Shown in pieces: positions 6,801-15,081 of a stretch of 19,977 nucleotides of DNA; positions within the stretch are counted from its first letter, which is position 1; each line of letters opens with the position of its first letter. Position numbers and translations under genes: made by a program. The notes below the pieces were generated by a model. That model was not told the DNA's origin and ran no database searches. It worked only from the letters and a program-made list of their open reading frames with translations. Source of the DNA: an uncultured Oscillospiraceae bacterium (lineage in GTDB: Bacteria; Bacillota; Clostridia; Oscillospirales; Oscillospiraceae); assembly GCA_934567355.1 (NCBI GenBank), contig CAKTJC010000041.1, positions 1 to 19,977 of the forward strand, read 5' to 3'.

Positions 6801-9449
6801 TTATTCTTTTGGTTTCGAGCTAAGCAGATAGCTGCAAACAATACATTTTATGGTGACGATGAGATTTCCCTCTCCATCCGGCTCTTCAGCAGGAGTGCCC
6901 GGCTGGTGGGAGGTGATGTACCAGCGAATCAGTTTCCCGCAGTCACCGCAGGAAACGTTGATCCGCTGACAGGCATCCGCTGTGGCCAGTACCTCGGCAG
7001 TCTCTGTGCCATTGACGTGGTCGTAATACTGGATATCCAGTACTTCCCCACAGTCAGCACACCGCGTGACCATGGCATAGCAGTACGGATGATGCCGCTC
7101 GTCCTGAATAAGATTACCGTTCGCATCCAGTGCAGGAATTTCCTGATTGACTTCCTTCACAGCCGTACCGGGTGTGTGGGCCAGGATTGGGATCTCCTCT
7201 TGTGCCGTAATGACCTCACCGCAGACAGAGCAAACGGATCCCTCTGTCAGCCCGGGAGTCGTGCAGGTAGGCGGCACCGCCGGAAGCGTCTCGGGCGTAT
7301 GGGGTAGCTTGTCAATTCTGCGCTGGGGCTGCATGATATAGCTGCAAACCTGGCACGCCAGCCCTTCCGTCCAGCCATAGCTGGAGCATGTGGGTTCCAC
7401 CGCTGACAAGCCGCCGCGAGTGTGGGGCAGCGCCGGGATCACCTGGCAGGGTTCCAGGACCTCACCGCAGACAGAGCAGATGGAGCCATCCGTATAACCA
7501 TCTCGGAAGCACATGGGATAGATGCCGTATATCTTCTCCGGTGTATGGGGGAGCTTTTTAATCACAGTCTGACGAACCAATGTCTTGCCGCAGGTGCTGC
7601 ACTTCTTGCCGTCCGTCAGTCCGGTCTTCGAGCAGGTCGCTTCCCTGCCCTGCACAGTCGTCTCCGTATGGCCAAGAGCAGGTATCTCTTCCTGCGCCGT
7701 CAGGATCTTGCCGCAGACCGCGCACCGGCTACCTTCGGTCAGGCCGGCTTGCGTACAGGTGGGCTCTGCAGCCGGGAGCACTTCCGGCGTATGCGCGACG
7801 GTAGGAATCGTTTCCTGACGCTGTATCCACCGCTTGCAGACGGTGCAGCGCTGGCCATCCGTCAAACCGGGGCGGGAACAAGTCGGGGCTCTGCCGGGGA
7901 CTATCGCAGACTCATGCTCTGTCATTGCAACGGGGTCGGATGCTTTCAGCACCTTGCCGCAAATCTTACAGGTAACAGATTCCGTCCTTCCCGCTTTGGT
8001 ACAGGTAGGCTCTACTGCGGGAAGCACTTCCTCTTCATGTGCCGTCATGGGGATGGTCTCCTGCTTCGTAACCAGCTTACCGCAGACGGTGCAGCGCTCG
8101 CCATCGGTCAGGCCGGGGCGGGTGCAGGTTGCGGCGCGGCCGGGAATCGACTTGCAGCTGTGCCCCAGTGCCTGGACGGGCTGCTGTTCAGTTAGAATCT
8201 GTCCACAGACGGCGCAGATGCTTCCTTCCGTCAAGCCGGATTTCTCACAGGTGGGTGCCACTGCGGGAACTGCCTGCGGCTCGTGCCCGTGGGTCTTTAC
8301 GATGCTGCCCGGCTCGATCACCTCACCGCAGACCAGGCAGTGAGTCTCTCCCACTGCACCGTCTTCGGTGCAGGTCGGCTCGGTATCCGGCATTTTTTCG
8401 ATCTGGTGGCCAGCGGCAGGGATCATCTCCTGGGGAGTAAGGATCTCGCCGCACACACTGCACTCAACGCCGGCAGTTTTTCCTTCCTTTGTGCAGGTCG
8501 GTTCTTCGGCCGGCAGCTCCTCCTCAGTGTGCCCCAGGGCAGGCAAAATTTCTTCGTGCACTGCGCCGCAAAGCGTACATTCCTCAACCAGCTTGCCGTC
8601 TTCCAGGCAAGTAGGATCCACCTTCTCGACTTCGGCATAGTCGTGTCCAGTTTTCAAGAGATTTTCCAGGGTCTCCTCGGTCAGACAAAGTTCATTTCCA
8701 TCTTTTGCCAGTTCCAGCAGTCGATTCAGCACAGATGCGGGCAGTCTTCCGTAGGGAATATCGAGGTCAGCTGCTCCGTCGCCCTTCCCCTTTGTGATTT
8801 GGAGCGAGCCGGAGTGCCAGGAATCCGGATCGATCTCATCTGCATGGATGAAGGAGGATTTTTTGCCGTCCGTACCGATCAACAACGCCTTCCCTGCCTC
8901 GGCGGTCACCTTTTCTTCCGTCCCATTCAGGAGCGCCTCAACGCTCCCCTGGAAAACCTCAACCTGGGTGTAGCCCTCAATTTTGCTGACCCGGACAACT
9001 CCCTGCGCAATCGAAATCAGGGCCGCATCGGTCTGAATCTGGAAGAGCTCCCCATCCGCAAGGGGTTCCTCTACGTTTACCAGAACGCCGCCATTCTCTA
9101 AATGAATGCGGGTCTTGCCGCTTTCCGGCGTGCCGGAGGCTTCCAGACGGATCTCGGAGCCGCCTTGGATGTAAATATGCTTATTGCCATCGGCGTTCAG
9201 CGCCAGCTCTGTATCGGCATCGGTGCGTACGCCGTCGTCACTTTTCAAAAGGTCACCCGGCTCGGCAGGCTGTGTGGTCTTATCCGCGTGGACGATCTCC
9301 AGCCCTGCACCGGCAGACTCCACCTGAATCTCTCGGGAAAAATTCCCCGTATCAATTTTTTCCGGCGAATTTTTTTGGGAGCAGCTGCACAGAAGCAGCA
9401 AAGCCAGGCAGCACGCCAGCAACGGCAGCAATTTGCGAAGCATTTTCAT
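6801..9449 (-). CDS. FecR-domain lipoprotein with about twelve Cys-CxxC-His tandem repeats
   Basis: This 882-residue surface lipoprotein is predicted to be exported and anchored by Cys23 (hydrophobic stretch ending in lipobox LCSC). Residues about 30-215 resemble a FecR domain: duplicated beta-strands with DDGVRTDADTELAL, IHLENGGVLVNV and VFQGSVEAL. From about 275 to 760 come twelve modules of roughly 40 residues following the plan PTC-x-x-x-G-x-T-x-G-x-x-C-x-x-C-G ... QE-x-IPALGH, each offering three Cys and one His. Three degenerate CxxC modules follow at the C-terminus. Similar repeats are common in gut Clostridia surface proteins. The start at 9449 has AGGAG at good spacing; the longer in-frame ORF covers the promoter. 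Metal binding by the modules is inference; function unknown. No gene partner is evident. Confidence 0.85.
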   Translation of the reverse strand: MKMLRKLLPLLACCLALLLLCSCSQKNSPEKIDTGNFSREIQVESAGAGLEIVHADKTTQPAEPGDLLKSDDGVRTDADTELALNADGNKHIYIQGGSEIRLEASGTPESGKTRIHLENGGVLVNVEEPLADGELFQIQTDAALISIAQGVVRVSKIEGYTQVEVFQGSVEALLNGTEEKVTAEAGKALLIGTDGKKSSFIHADEIDPDSWHSGSLQITKGKGDGAADLDIPYGRLPASVLNRLLELAKDGNELCLTEETLENLLKTGHDYAEVEKVDPTCLEDGKLVEECTLCGAVHEEILPALGHTEEELPAEEPTCTKEGKTAGVECSVCGEILTPQEMIPAAGHQIEKMPDTEPTCTEDGAVGETHCLVCGEVIEPGSIVKTHGHEPQAVPAVAPTCEKSGLTEGSICAVCGQILTEQQPVQALGHSCKSIPGRAATCTRPGLTDGERCTVCGKLVTKQETIPMTAHEEEVLPAVEPTCTKAGRTESVTCKICGKVLKASDPVAMTEHESAIVPGRAPTCSRPGLTDGQRCTVCKRWIQRQETIPTVAHTPEVLPAAEPTCTQAGLTEGSRCAVCGKILTAQEEIPALGHTETTVQGREATCSKTGLTDGKKCSTCGKTLVRQTVIKKLPHTPEKIYGIYPMCFRDGYTDGSICSVCGEVLEPCQVIPALPHTRGGLSAVEPTCSSYGWTEGLACQVCSYIMQPQRRIDKLPHTPETLPAVPPTCTTPGLTEGSVCSVCGEVITAQEEIPILAHTPGTAVKEVNQEIPALDANGNLIQDERHHPYCYAMVTRCADCGEVLDIQYYDHVNGTETAEVLATADACQRINVSCGDCGKLIRWYITSHQPGTPAEEPDGEGNLIVTIKCIVCSYLLSSKPKE
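7160..8640 (-). repeat. protein-coding tandem repeat array, about 12 units of roughly 120 bp
   Basis: Within the lipoprotein gene, diverged units of about 120-126 bp repeat head to tail. Each encodes the PTC, CxxCG and H positions in fixed register (for example CAVCG, CTVCG, CSVCG, CSTCG). Units differ widely in third positions and in the linker, which indicates old duplication kept by selection rather than recent slippage. Confidence 0.85.
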
Positions 9450-9557
9450 GTTTCTTCTCCTTTCGATGCAAGGAATTCGGGGGTGAAAAAGTATTCCCCT
9501 GGGATTCCACGGTAATTCTATCCAAAAATGGAGGCTTTCACCCATACTGATACGGTT

Positions 9558-9585
9558 ATTATAACACGTCGAACTGATATTGCAA
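9558..9585 (-). promoter_or_regulatory. promoter of the Cys-repeat lipoprotein gene
   Basis: On the minus strand TTGCAA (9580-9585) and a perfect TATAAT (9558-9563) are 16 nt apart. The transcript would have a leader of about 100 nt, whose ends can pair: GGGTGAAA at 9481-9488 is the exact complement of 9536-9543. The 303-nt region 9450-9752 holds only this and the divergent nitrilase promoter. Confidence 0.65.
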
Positions 9586-9668
9586 GAATTATTCACAGAA
9601 TTTTTCGTTGAAAACAAACATTTTTCTGCATTTTCCCGATTCTACGTCTTTCCATCCCGAATACTGCC

Positions 9669-9697
9669 TTGCACGGAAAGTCCTACTGTGGTAGGAT
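9669..9697 (+). promoter_or_regulatory. promoter with overlapping dyad (possible operator) for the nitrilase gene
   Basis: TTGCAC (9669-9674) and TAGGAT (9692-9697) are 17 nt apart. A perfect dyad, TCCTAC-TGTG-GTAGGA, at 9681-9696 covers the spacer and the -10, the classical place for a repressor site. No regulator gene is adjacent. Confidence 0.5.
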
Positions 9698-9752
9698 GTA
9701 GTAAAAGGAATTTGTCTGGAAAGACTTTTCACGAGACGATGGAGGAAAGTAC

Positions 9753-10490
9753 ATGAAAATTGCATTGGTAAGCGCACCCGTGCGGAATCGGGATATTCCA
9801 TTTAACGTACAGTCGATTATCGGCAGCATCGCAAGGCTCAGCGGGAAAGCAGACGTTCTGCTCTTCGGCGAAACTGCCCTGCAGGGCTTCGACTGCCTGT
9901 GTTGGAACTATGAAGAGGATAAGCACCGCGCCGTTACCCTGGAAGACAATTCAATCGAACAAATCAGGGATGCCGCAAGGACATTCAAAACCGCCGTCTC
10001 TTTCGGCTTTATTGAACGCTGGGAAAACGCGCTCTACAGCAGCCAGATTTTTATCGGAGCCGGCGGCGAAGTCATTACGGTATTCCGCCGGGTAAGCCGC
10101 GGGTGGAAGGATTACACGCAAACGGACAGCCACTACCGCGAAGGCGTACACTTTGAGAAATTCCGGTATGGCGGAAAAACCTTTGCAATTGGTCTGTGCG
10201 GCGACCTTTGGGAGGACGGCCGGCCGGAGGAAATGCACGCACTGGAAGCTTCGGTCGTGCTTTGGCCGATCTGGTGTGACTACAGCGCTGCTGACTGGAA
10301 TGCGGGTATTAAGTATGAATATGCTGCACAGGCTGCACTGTGCGGGGATTGCGTTTTGTTGGTAAATCCTTTTTGCCTCAACCGTGCAGAGATTGCGCTT
10401 GCTTCCGGGGGTGCCGCCTGGTTTGCAGGCGGGAAAATCAGAAAAGAGCTGCCCGCCGGAGAAAGCGGACAGCTGATCGTGGAGGTATGA
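9753..10490 (+). CDS. carbon-nitrogen hydrolase (nitrilase superfamily)
   Basis: This 245-residue cytoplasmic enzyme has the nitrilase-superfamily fold, which hydrolyses amides or other C-N bonds. The catalytic Glu is in LLFGET (E40) and the nucleophile Cys in GLCGDLWE (C149). The usual lysine motif (like RKxHL) is replaced by FRRVSRGWKD (111-120), so K119 or an Arg would have to fill the role. This RRVS-GWK form is, from memory, seen in a subgroup annotated only as carbon-nitrogen hydrolase. At 245 residues it is slightly short. The ATG has GGAGG 7 nt upstream. Its stop overlaps a possible start of the next gene (ATGA), so the two are coupled. Substrate unknown. Confidence 0.85.
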   Translation: MKIALVSAPVRNRDIPFNVQSIIGSIARLSGKADVLLFGETALQGFDCLCWNYEEDKHRAVTLEDNSIEQIRDAARTFKTAVSFGFIERWENALYSSQIFIGAGGEVITVFRRVSRGWKDYTQTDSHYREGVHFEKFRYGGKTFAIGLCGDLWEDGRPEEMHALEASVVLWPIWCDYSAADWNAGIKYEYAAQAALCGDCVLLVNPFCLNRAEIALASGGAAWFAGGKIRKELPAGESGQLIVEV

Positions 10491-10492
10491 AA

Positions 10493-10867
10493 ATGGGATT
10501 GAATGCTGCAAAATTTTGGAATGCTGTGCTGCGTCAGGATGCAGCGGCCATCCGCACGTTTTTTCACTCCAATGCCTGGGTAAACTGGCACAATACCAAC
10601 GAGCATTTCACCGCAGAAGAATTCATTCGCGCCAATTGCGAATACCCCGGAGAATGGGATGGAGAAATTGAAAACATCGTAACCGCCGGAGATACGACCA
10701 TCACAGCAACGCATGTCTTTCCGAAAAGCCGGGACGCCTCCTTCCATGTGGTATCCTTCATCCGAGTTCAGGGCGGTAAAATTGCCTCCATTGATGAATA
10801 CTGGGGCGACGACGGCGACGCTCCTGTCTGGCGGCAGGAGCTGCACATTGGAAGCAGGATAAAATGA
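10493..10867 (+). CDS. NTF2/SnoaL-like small protein
   Basis: This 124-residue protein has the cone-shaped NTF2/SnoaL pattern: an N-terminal helix (GLNAAKFWNAVLRQD), an LRQDAAAIRTFFHSNAWVNW stretch, a central FTAEEFIRANCEYPGEW, and C-terminal beta-strands (VVSFIRVQGGKIASIDEYWG). SnoaL-like proteins act as small-molecule isomerases or cyclases, or as binding modules. I chose ATG 10493 (MGLN) because GGAGG at 10481-10485 is 7 nt away; the ATG at 10487 would be too close. It lies 2 nt after the nitrilase stop. Joint expression suggests both act on the same small molecule, but the reaction cannot be named. Confidence 0.72.
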   Translation: MGLNAAKFWNAVLRQDAAAIRTFFHSNAWVNWHNTNEHFTAEEFIRANCEYPGEWDGEIENIVTAGDTTITATHVFPKSRDASFHVVSFIRVQGGKIASIDEYWGDDGDAPVWRQELHIGSRIK

Positions 10868-10961
10868 ATCAGCTTTCGTCCCGGTTTCCGGGCAGGTCAG
10901 CTCGAATGCATTTTTTGCGGTTGATGTATTGATGGGATAACAGATGGCTGTAGGCCAATAT

Positions 10962-11008
10962 CATGATGTAATTCATAAGGGGTGGTTTCCACCAAGAATC
11001 ACATCATG
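10962..11008. terminator. long hairpin between convergent genes, possible terminator
   Basis: CATGATGT (10962-10969) pairs with ACATCATG (11001-11008), extends through ATTC/GAAT after one mismatch, and encloses GGTGG-TTT-CCACC. It lies between the forward NTF2-like gene and the reverse anti-sigma-like gene. No T-tract follows on either side, so terminator activity is uncertain. Nothing else is seen in 10868-11021. Confidence 0.35.
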
Positions 11009-11021
11009 GCAGGTAAGCATT

Positions 11022-13022
11022 TCAGCGCAAATCATCCATGGACTGCCAGGAAACTGACGCGTAGGTTTTGTTTTCTACCAATGCCGCATAGGCCTGTTTC
11101 GTTAAATCGGTATCGTAGTAGCGATCCATGTCCGTATCCTGGAGATAGCGTCCCTCCTGCCCACAATACCACAGGCAAAGCGTTTGCTGCAACTGGCCGC
11201 CTGCAATGTGAAAGCGGTTCACGCGCTCCTCCGTGTTTGTCTGCTGGATATATTCCAACGTACCGTCTGTCAGCAGGCGCATATTGGCCCAAATTTGAAG
11301 TGCATACGCCCGGTCACACCGCACGGTGTAAACATCCCGGATATAGACCCCGTCCCGGCTGGTCAGCAACTCCCGCTGGCCGTCGCCATCCAGGTCTGCC
11401 AGGCAGTAGTAGGGCACCTGCAGCTCCGGATAGGACTTCTGAAGGGTACTGGCACGAATCTCTTTGGCCGTGTCCAGCAGCAGCTTTTCCCGTGCCGCGC
11501 CTGTGGGGGTTGGGTGATTTTCCCGCAGCCACTGGCCAAAGGGAATCCCATCCTCCAGCGGGAAGGTCCATAGCGGTGACGTCTCTACCTCTGCCATCGG
11601 ATGGCGGCCCCGGATGGTCTGGGCCTCGTCCTCCGAAATAGGCGTGTAGTCATCTCCCCAGTTCTCGCTCGCGCGGACCCATTCCCGGCTGACGTGGTCA
11701 TAACCCACTCCCTCCAATGGCTGCGCGTTTTCGTCGGCAAGGGCACTGCTCCCGTAATAGGTGCGGTACTCCACTGTGGCCGTGCCGCTCTGGGTGACCA
11801 ACTCATCGTTGCTGCACAGCGCCATCCGTACCCATCTGCCCTCTGTCACCTGTCCGTCCTTTTGGATGCGAATTCGGTCAAACCAGCCGTCGCCGCTGCC
11901 AATCAGCAGTGCCTCCGTGCCGTCATCCAGGCTGAGGCAGGTATAAACCATATCCTCCGTGAAATCGGTATAGCTTCCCTTCAGGTAGTCCGAGAAGCTG
12001 GTATATTCCGGCAAGACATTCTGGGCTTCCTGCGCGGCATAGTGCGCCTGGCTAGTCTGCTCCAAATGCGCCCGAACCCCCTGGGGATCGCTGAGGGGCT
12101 GGGGCTGCATGGTAAAATCGATTGTGTCCGCCAATGCTTCCAGGATAGTTCGGGTGGGCTTTCGCACTGCATTGCTTCCAAACAGGTCAAAGTTCACCAC
12201 CGCCGTCATGTAAGAATCGGTCTTCTGACAGAACAGTAACGCCATTTTGTCACCCAACGCTATCACCACCGGCATTCCATCCGCCGTGGTGTAGCTCCAC
12301 TGCTCCATTCCGTTCTCCGGAGAGACTGTCATTGGGAAAAAGGTATCCGTTGGACAGCAAATGAGGCTTATGGAAATCGTGGCGTCCCAATCGGGCAAAA
12401 CCGCATGCATATCCATGCTGAACGTGCCATTTGGAAACAGGTAACCGTCCAGGCATTGGGCCCACACGACCCGGTCCGCCTTGACCACACCGGAGGTACC
12501 CAGAATATCCAGCGCATAGACCTCGTCCCAGCGTCCGAAGCAAATCTCCTCCGGCAGCGCCGACAAATGGTACTGCGCCAGAATTTCCCGGAGCTTGTCA
12601 TACATGGTTCCGTCAAAGCAGCCATAGAGACTGGCCAGATTTTCTTGCCAGGACTGCCCGAAACATGGTGTATCGCTTTCGATAAAATCCAGCCATTGCA
12701 GCGTGGCCCGGTAGTTGTCCGTCCCCTCGTAGCCTGCCAGGGCAACCATGTTCCTGATCTGCTCCGTTGGCTCGATCCAGTTCCCGTCGGCGTCCTTATA
12801 GACCGTGCCGGTGCACTGCCCCACCCTGCGCTGCTGCAAACCAATGATGACCGCAACGCAGCCTGCCAGCAGCAGTGCCAGAATAGCAATCAGTGCAATA
12901 AGCAGCCGATGCTTTGGCATCGCTTTCTTCACTGCCACCGGACAAGTTTGCAGCTTTGCCGCCTGGACCAGCAGGGCCTCATCCACCCCTGAAAAATTCT
13001 CAAACAGCTGCATGGATGTCAT
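11022..13022 (-). CDS. large single-pass membrane protein, probable anti-sigma factor or sensor
   Basis: This 666-residue protein has a short cytoplasmic N-terminus (1-37), one transmembrane segment (about 38-62, HRLLIALIAILALLLAGCVA) and an extracellular region of about 600 residues. Near residue 540 is DLDGDGQREL, an EF-hand/FG-GAP-like calcium-binding loop. The start overlaps the sigma stop (ATGA) with an AAGGAGG site, so the two are translationally coupled. That arrangement is typical of ECF sigma and anti-sigma pairs. The N-terminus lacks the HxxxCxxC zinc motif of ZAS anti-sigma factors, so the assignment rests on context and topology. The ectodomain is unassigned; it is Trp/Asp/Tyr-rich with many short beta-like stretches. 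Confidence 0.7.
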   Translation of the reverse strand: MTSMQLFENFSGVDEALLVQAAKLQTCPVAVKKAMPKHRLLIALIAILALLLAGCVAVIIGLQQRRVGQCTGTVYKDADGNWIEPTEQIRNMVALAGYEGTDNYRATLQWLDFIESDTPCFGQSWQENLASLYGCFDGTMYDKLREILAQYHLSALPEEICFGRWDEVYALDILGTSGVVKADRVVWAQCLDGYLFPNGTFSMDMHAVLPDWDATISISLICCPTDTFFPMTVSPENGMEQWSYTTADGMPVVIALGDKMALLFCQKTDSYMTAVVNFDLFGSNAVRKPTRTILEALADTIDFTMQPQPLSDPQGVRAHLEQTSQAHYAAQEAQNVLPEYTSFSDYLKGSYTDFTEDMVYTCLSLDDGTEALLIGSGDGWFDRIRIQKDGQVTEGRWVRMALCSNDELVTQSGTATVEYRTYYGSSALADENAQPLEGVGYDHVSREWVRASENWGDDYTPISEDEAQTIRGRHPMAEVETSPLWTFPLEDGIPFGQWLRENHPTPTGAAREKLLLDTAKEIRASTLQKSYPELQVPYYCLADLDGDGQRELLTSRDGVYIRDVYTVRCDRAYALQIWANMRLLTDGTLEYIQQTNTEERVNRFHIAGGQLQQTLCLWYCGQEGRYLQDTDMDRYYDTDLTKQAYAALVENKTYASVSWQSMDDLR

Positions 13023-13576
13023 AACAGCCCCTCCTTTTCCAAAAAACGGCCCAACGCCTTCCTGCTTCTGCGCAAAGAAGACTTTATACCGTTTTCTGTC
13101 AGGCCGGTTTTCTGGCTGATCTCCCGCTGGGTATTGGCAAAATAATATTGGCAGAGCAGCACTGTCCGGTCCTGCTCCGGTAGGGCTTGAAGGAAGTGGT
13201 TCAACGCCACGGCAACCTCCTTGCGCATCAGATCCGTCTCCGGGCTTTCCGCGCCGGAGATGCAGTCTGCCAGCTCGTCCAGCACCAGCGTCAGTTCCCC
13301 GCCGCCCCGCTTATCCGCAGTGCGTCTGCACCAACGGTCAATGGCCAGATTACGGGTAATACGTCCCAGGAATATCCCCAGCTGCCGGGGCCGCCGGGGT
13401 GGGATCCCCCGCCAGGCAGAATAATAAGTATCGTTGACGCTTTCCTCCGAATCCTGCCGATCCTCCAGAATATGATAGGCCACACTGTAGCAGTAGGAAC
13501 CGTACTTTCTGTCTGTCTCCGCAATGGCCTGCTCCGAGCGGGCAAAATACATGTCCAAAATGGCGCTGTCCTCCAT
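13019..13576 (-). CDS. ECF-type sigma-70 family RNA polymerase sigma factor
   Basis: This 185-residue sigma factor directs RNA polymerase to alternative promoters. Region 2 is residues about 5-85 (AIAETDRKYGSYCYSVAYHI, then DSEESVNDTYYSAW and the FLGRITRNLAIDRW core-binding/-10 segment). Region 4 is about 120-180 (LQALPEQDRTVLL, then the helix-turn-helix around QREISQKTGLTENGIKSSLR). The start at 13576 (MEDSAIL) has AGGAG 9 nt upstream and matches the family N-terminus; a longer in-frame start at 13606 is less likely. The downstream membrane protein overlaps by 4 nt and is the presumed regulator. I found no convincing autoregulatory ECF promoter upstream, though CGTCT occurs twice there. Confidence 0.88.
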   Translation of the reverse strand: MEDSAILDMYFARSEQAIAETDRKYGSYCYSVAYHILEDRQDSEESVNDTYYSAWRGIPPRRPRQLGIFLGRITRNLAIDRWCRRTADKRGGGELTLVLDELADCISGAESPETDLMRKEVAVALNHFLQALPEQDRTVLLCQYYFANTQREISQKTGLTENGIKSSLRRSRKALGRFLEKEGLL

Positions 13577-13717
13577 GGCGCATTTCTCCTTTGCTTTTGA
13601 GTTCACTAATAGAGACGCAGAAAGAGGGGCTGTGGAACAAGGTGATAGAAATTTTGTTTTTAGGTTAGCATAGACGTGGAGAAATTACAGAGGCGCTGCC
13701 TCAAAATATAAAACTGC

Positions 13718-13888
13718 TTAAAAAACAATTCCAATTTTTTGCAGCACACCCATTTCGTTCAGTTTACGGATAAAATAGTCCGTCCGGATTTGCTTTCCTT
13801 CGTCCGTCAGATGATAACTGGTATCATAAAAGTATTCCACAGGATAAAGGCTCTCCTGGTATTCTCCAATAATCTCCACATTCCTGCT
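13718..13888 (-). pseudogene. C-terminal remnant of an SGNH/GDSL-type hydrolase
   Basis: Minus-strand codons from 13882 to the TAA at 13718 read NVEIIGEYQESLYPVEYF, then YDTSYHLTDEGKQIRTDYF and KLNEMGVLQKIGIVF. The D-x-x-x-H (YDTSYHL) followed by EG-x-x-xRT is typical of block V in SGNH hydrolases. Upstream an in-frame TAA follows a T7 run, and another frame (ATG at 13905) opens only briefly. The rest of the gene is missing; the decayed IS begins within about 30 bp. The region 13577-14010 otherwise holds only a short palindrome (13690-13702). Confidence 0.5.
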
Positions 13889-14010
13889 TTAAAAAAATCC
13901 TTCATTGTATAAGGGAAGGGCGCGTTGCAAAATGGGCCTGCGAGGGAAAAACATCGACCGTCTCGAAGAGGGGCTGGCTGATGCGGTTTTTGCGTTAGAA
14001 TTAAACTGTC

Positions 14011-14708
14011 GTGAAAAGCTCTGAAACGCGAAGACAGTATAATGCATCAGATGAGAACAATCAATTGGTAACTATACTGAACAGTGAAATTAAATTATCA
14101 AAAGTTGCACCTGTCTGCGTGACCACCGCCCAGTTTGAGGAACTGGACTACAGGAAACTGTACGCAGCGTATTCTTCCAGGGGAAGAAAATCGGTCGCCG
14201 ACCCGCGGGCGTTGTTCAAGGTAATGACACATGGCTACCAGTGCGGTATCTATTCCAGCCGAAAGCTGGAGGAAGCCTACAAATATCGGGTAGACTTCAT
14301 GTGGCTTTTGGAAAATGGGAAAGCGCCGGATCACGCCACGTTTTCACGGTTTTGCACCGAAGGATGTGCTGAAGCAGTGGAGGATCTGTTTTACCAGTAT
14401 GTCGCGTACCTGAAAAAAACAGGGCGAAGCGGATCACAAAAGTGTATTCGTTGACGGGACAAAGCTTGAGAGCCGAGCGGGCAGGTATACTTTTGCCTAG
14501 CGGGGCACGGTGGAGAAGAATCTGGGAAAGGTGAAGCAGGCTGTTTTGGAAGAAGCAGGATACGCGAATTCGTAGATTCCTAACAACAGGGAAACAGATC
14601 ATCCGAATTGAACTGCTGTTTCCGGCACTGGACTTTAATCTCAAGAAACGATGGATGAAACAGAAAAACAGACTAGGAAGGTATTATTCCGAGGAAAAAG
14701 TTTCGTAG
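14011..14708 (+). pseudogene. IS1182-family transposase, frameshifted, stopped and internally deleted
   Basis: The N-terminal 140 codons from GTG 14011 resemble IS1182 transposases: EELDYRKLYAAYSSRGRKS, CGIYSSRKLEEA, and DFMWLLENGKAPDHATFSRF (DUF772-like). A run of seven A (14413-14419) shifts the frame. In the next frame the sequence continues as QGEADHKSVFVDGTKLESRA and GRYTF, then hits TAG where Trp is expected, then VEKNLGKVKQ. After a few codons most of the catalytic core is gone, and only the C-terminus remains (ELLFPALDFNLKKRW ... GRYYSEEK, to TAG at 14706-14708). It cannot make an active enzyme. Confidence 0.8.
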
Positions 14709-14841
14709 TCCTAAAAACAAAAAGGATTCCACAGGAAGGCCGGAAAAAATATCTCGTCGGTTTAGCTATGCCTTAAAATTGAAATTTAGACAGTAGTTTG
14801 CAATTCGGACTTCGAAATAGAATACTCCGAGCGCAAAAAGT

Positions 14842-14874
14842 GGGCTGCTGCAAAAACGAATTTCGCAACAGCCC
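14842..14874. repeat. inverted repeat at IS right end
   Basis: GGGCTGCTGC (14842-14851) pairs with GCAACAGCCC (14865-14874), one mismatch, loop about 13 nt. It may be the IS terminus, or a terminator for reverse transcription from the catabolic operon. In the rest of 14709-15081 I see only an in-frame stretch after the pdxA-like stop (see findings). Confidence 0.55.
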
Positions 14875-15081
14875 CCGTCTCGTTGAATCATAAAACTGCA
14901 ATGCAAAACGAACGCTGTCATATTATGTTGCATGTCAGTCCTGCTGAAATTTCCAGCTGTTTTGGGATGAGATCACTGGGAATTCATTGATAAAGTCACG
15001 AAGTACGGCGCAATACCGCATATATTGCCTATCTTTCACGTCACTATTCGAGAGTAAAAAAGCTTCCAGACTGCTGACACT

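Larger units (their letters stand above)
13916..14876 (+). mobile_element. degenerate IS1182-like insertion sequence
   Basis: The element encloses a ruined transposase. The left end GGGCGCGTTGCAAAAT (13918-13933) resembles the inverted right end GGGCTGTTGCGAAAT (complement of about 14860-14874), giving plausible imperfect terminal inverted repeats. The right end also forms a hairpin of its own (14842-14874). No clear target duplication was found. Boundaries are approximate. Confidence 0.55.

Noticed and set aside
7160..8640. CRISPR-like periodic repeats
   Set aside because: The period is about 120 bp, units are diverged, and all are in frame within one protein gene. No short identical repeats with unique spacers.
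9450..9617. 56-residue N-terminal extension of the lipoprotein frame
   Set aside because: It covers the promoter and lacks a ribosome binding site; the MKMLRKLL start at 9449 gives a proper lipoprotein signal with AGGAG.
13690..13702. GAGGC-GCT-GCCTC palindrome as terminator of the hydrolase stump
   Set aside because: The stem is only 5 bp with a 3-nt loop and no T-tract on the minus side.
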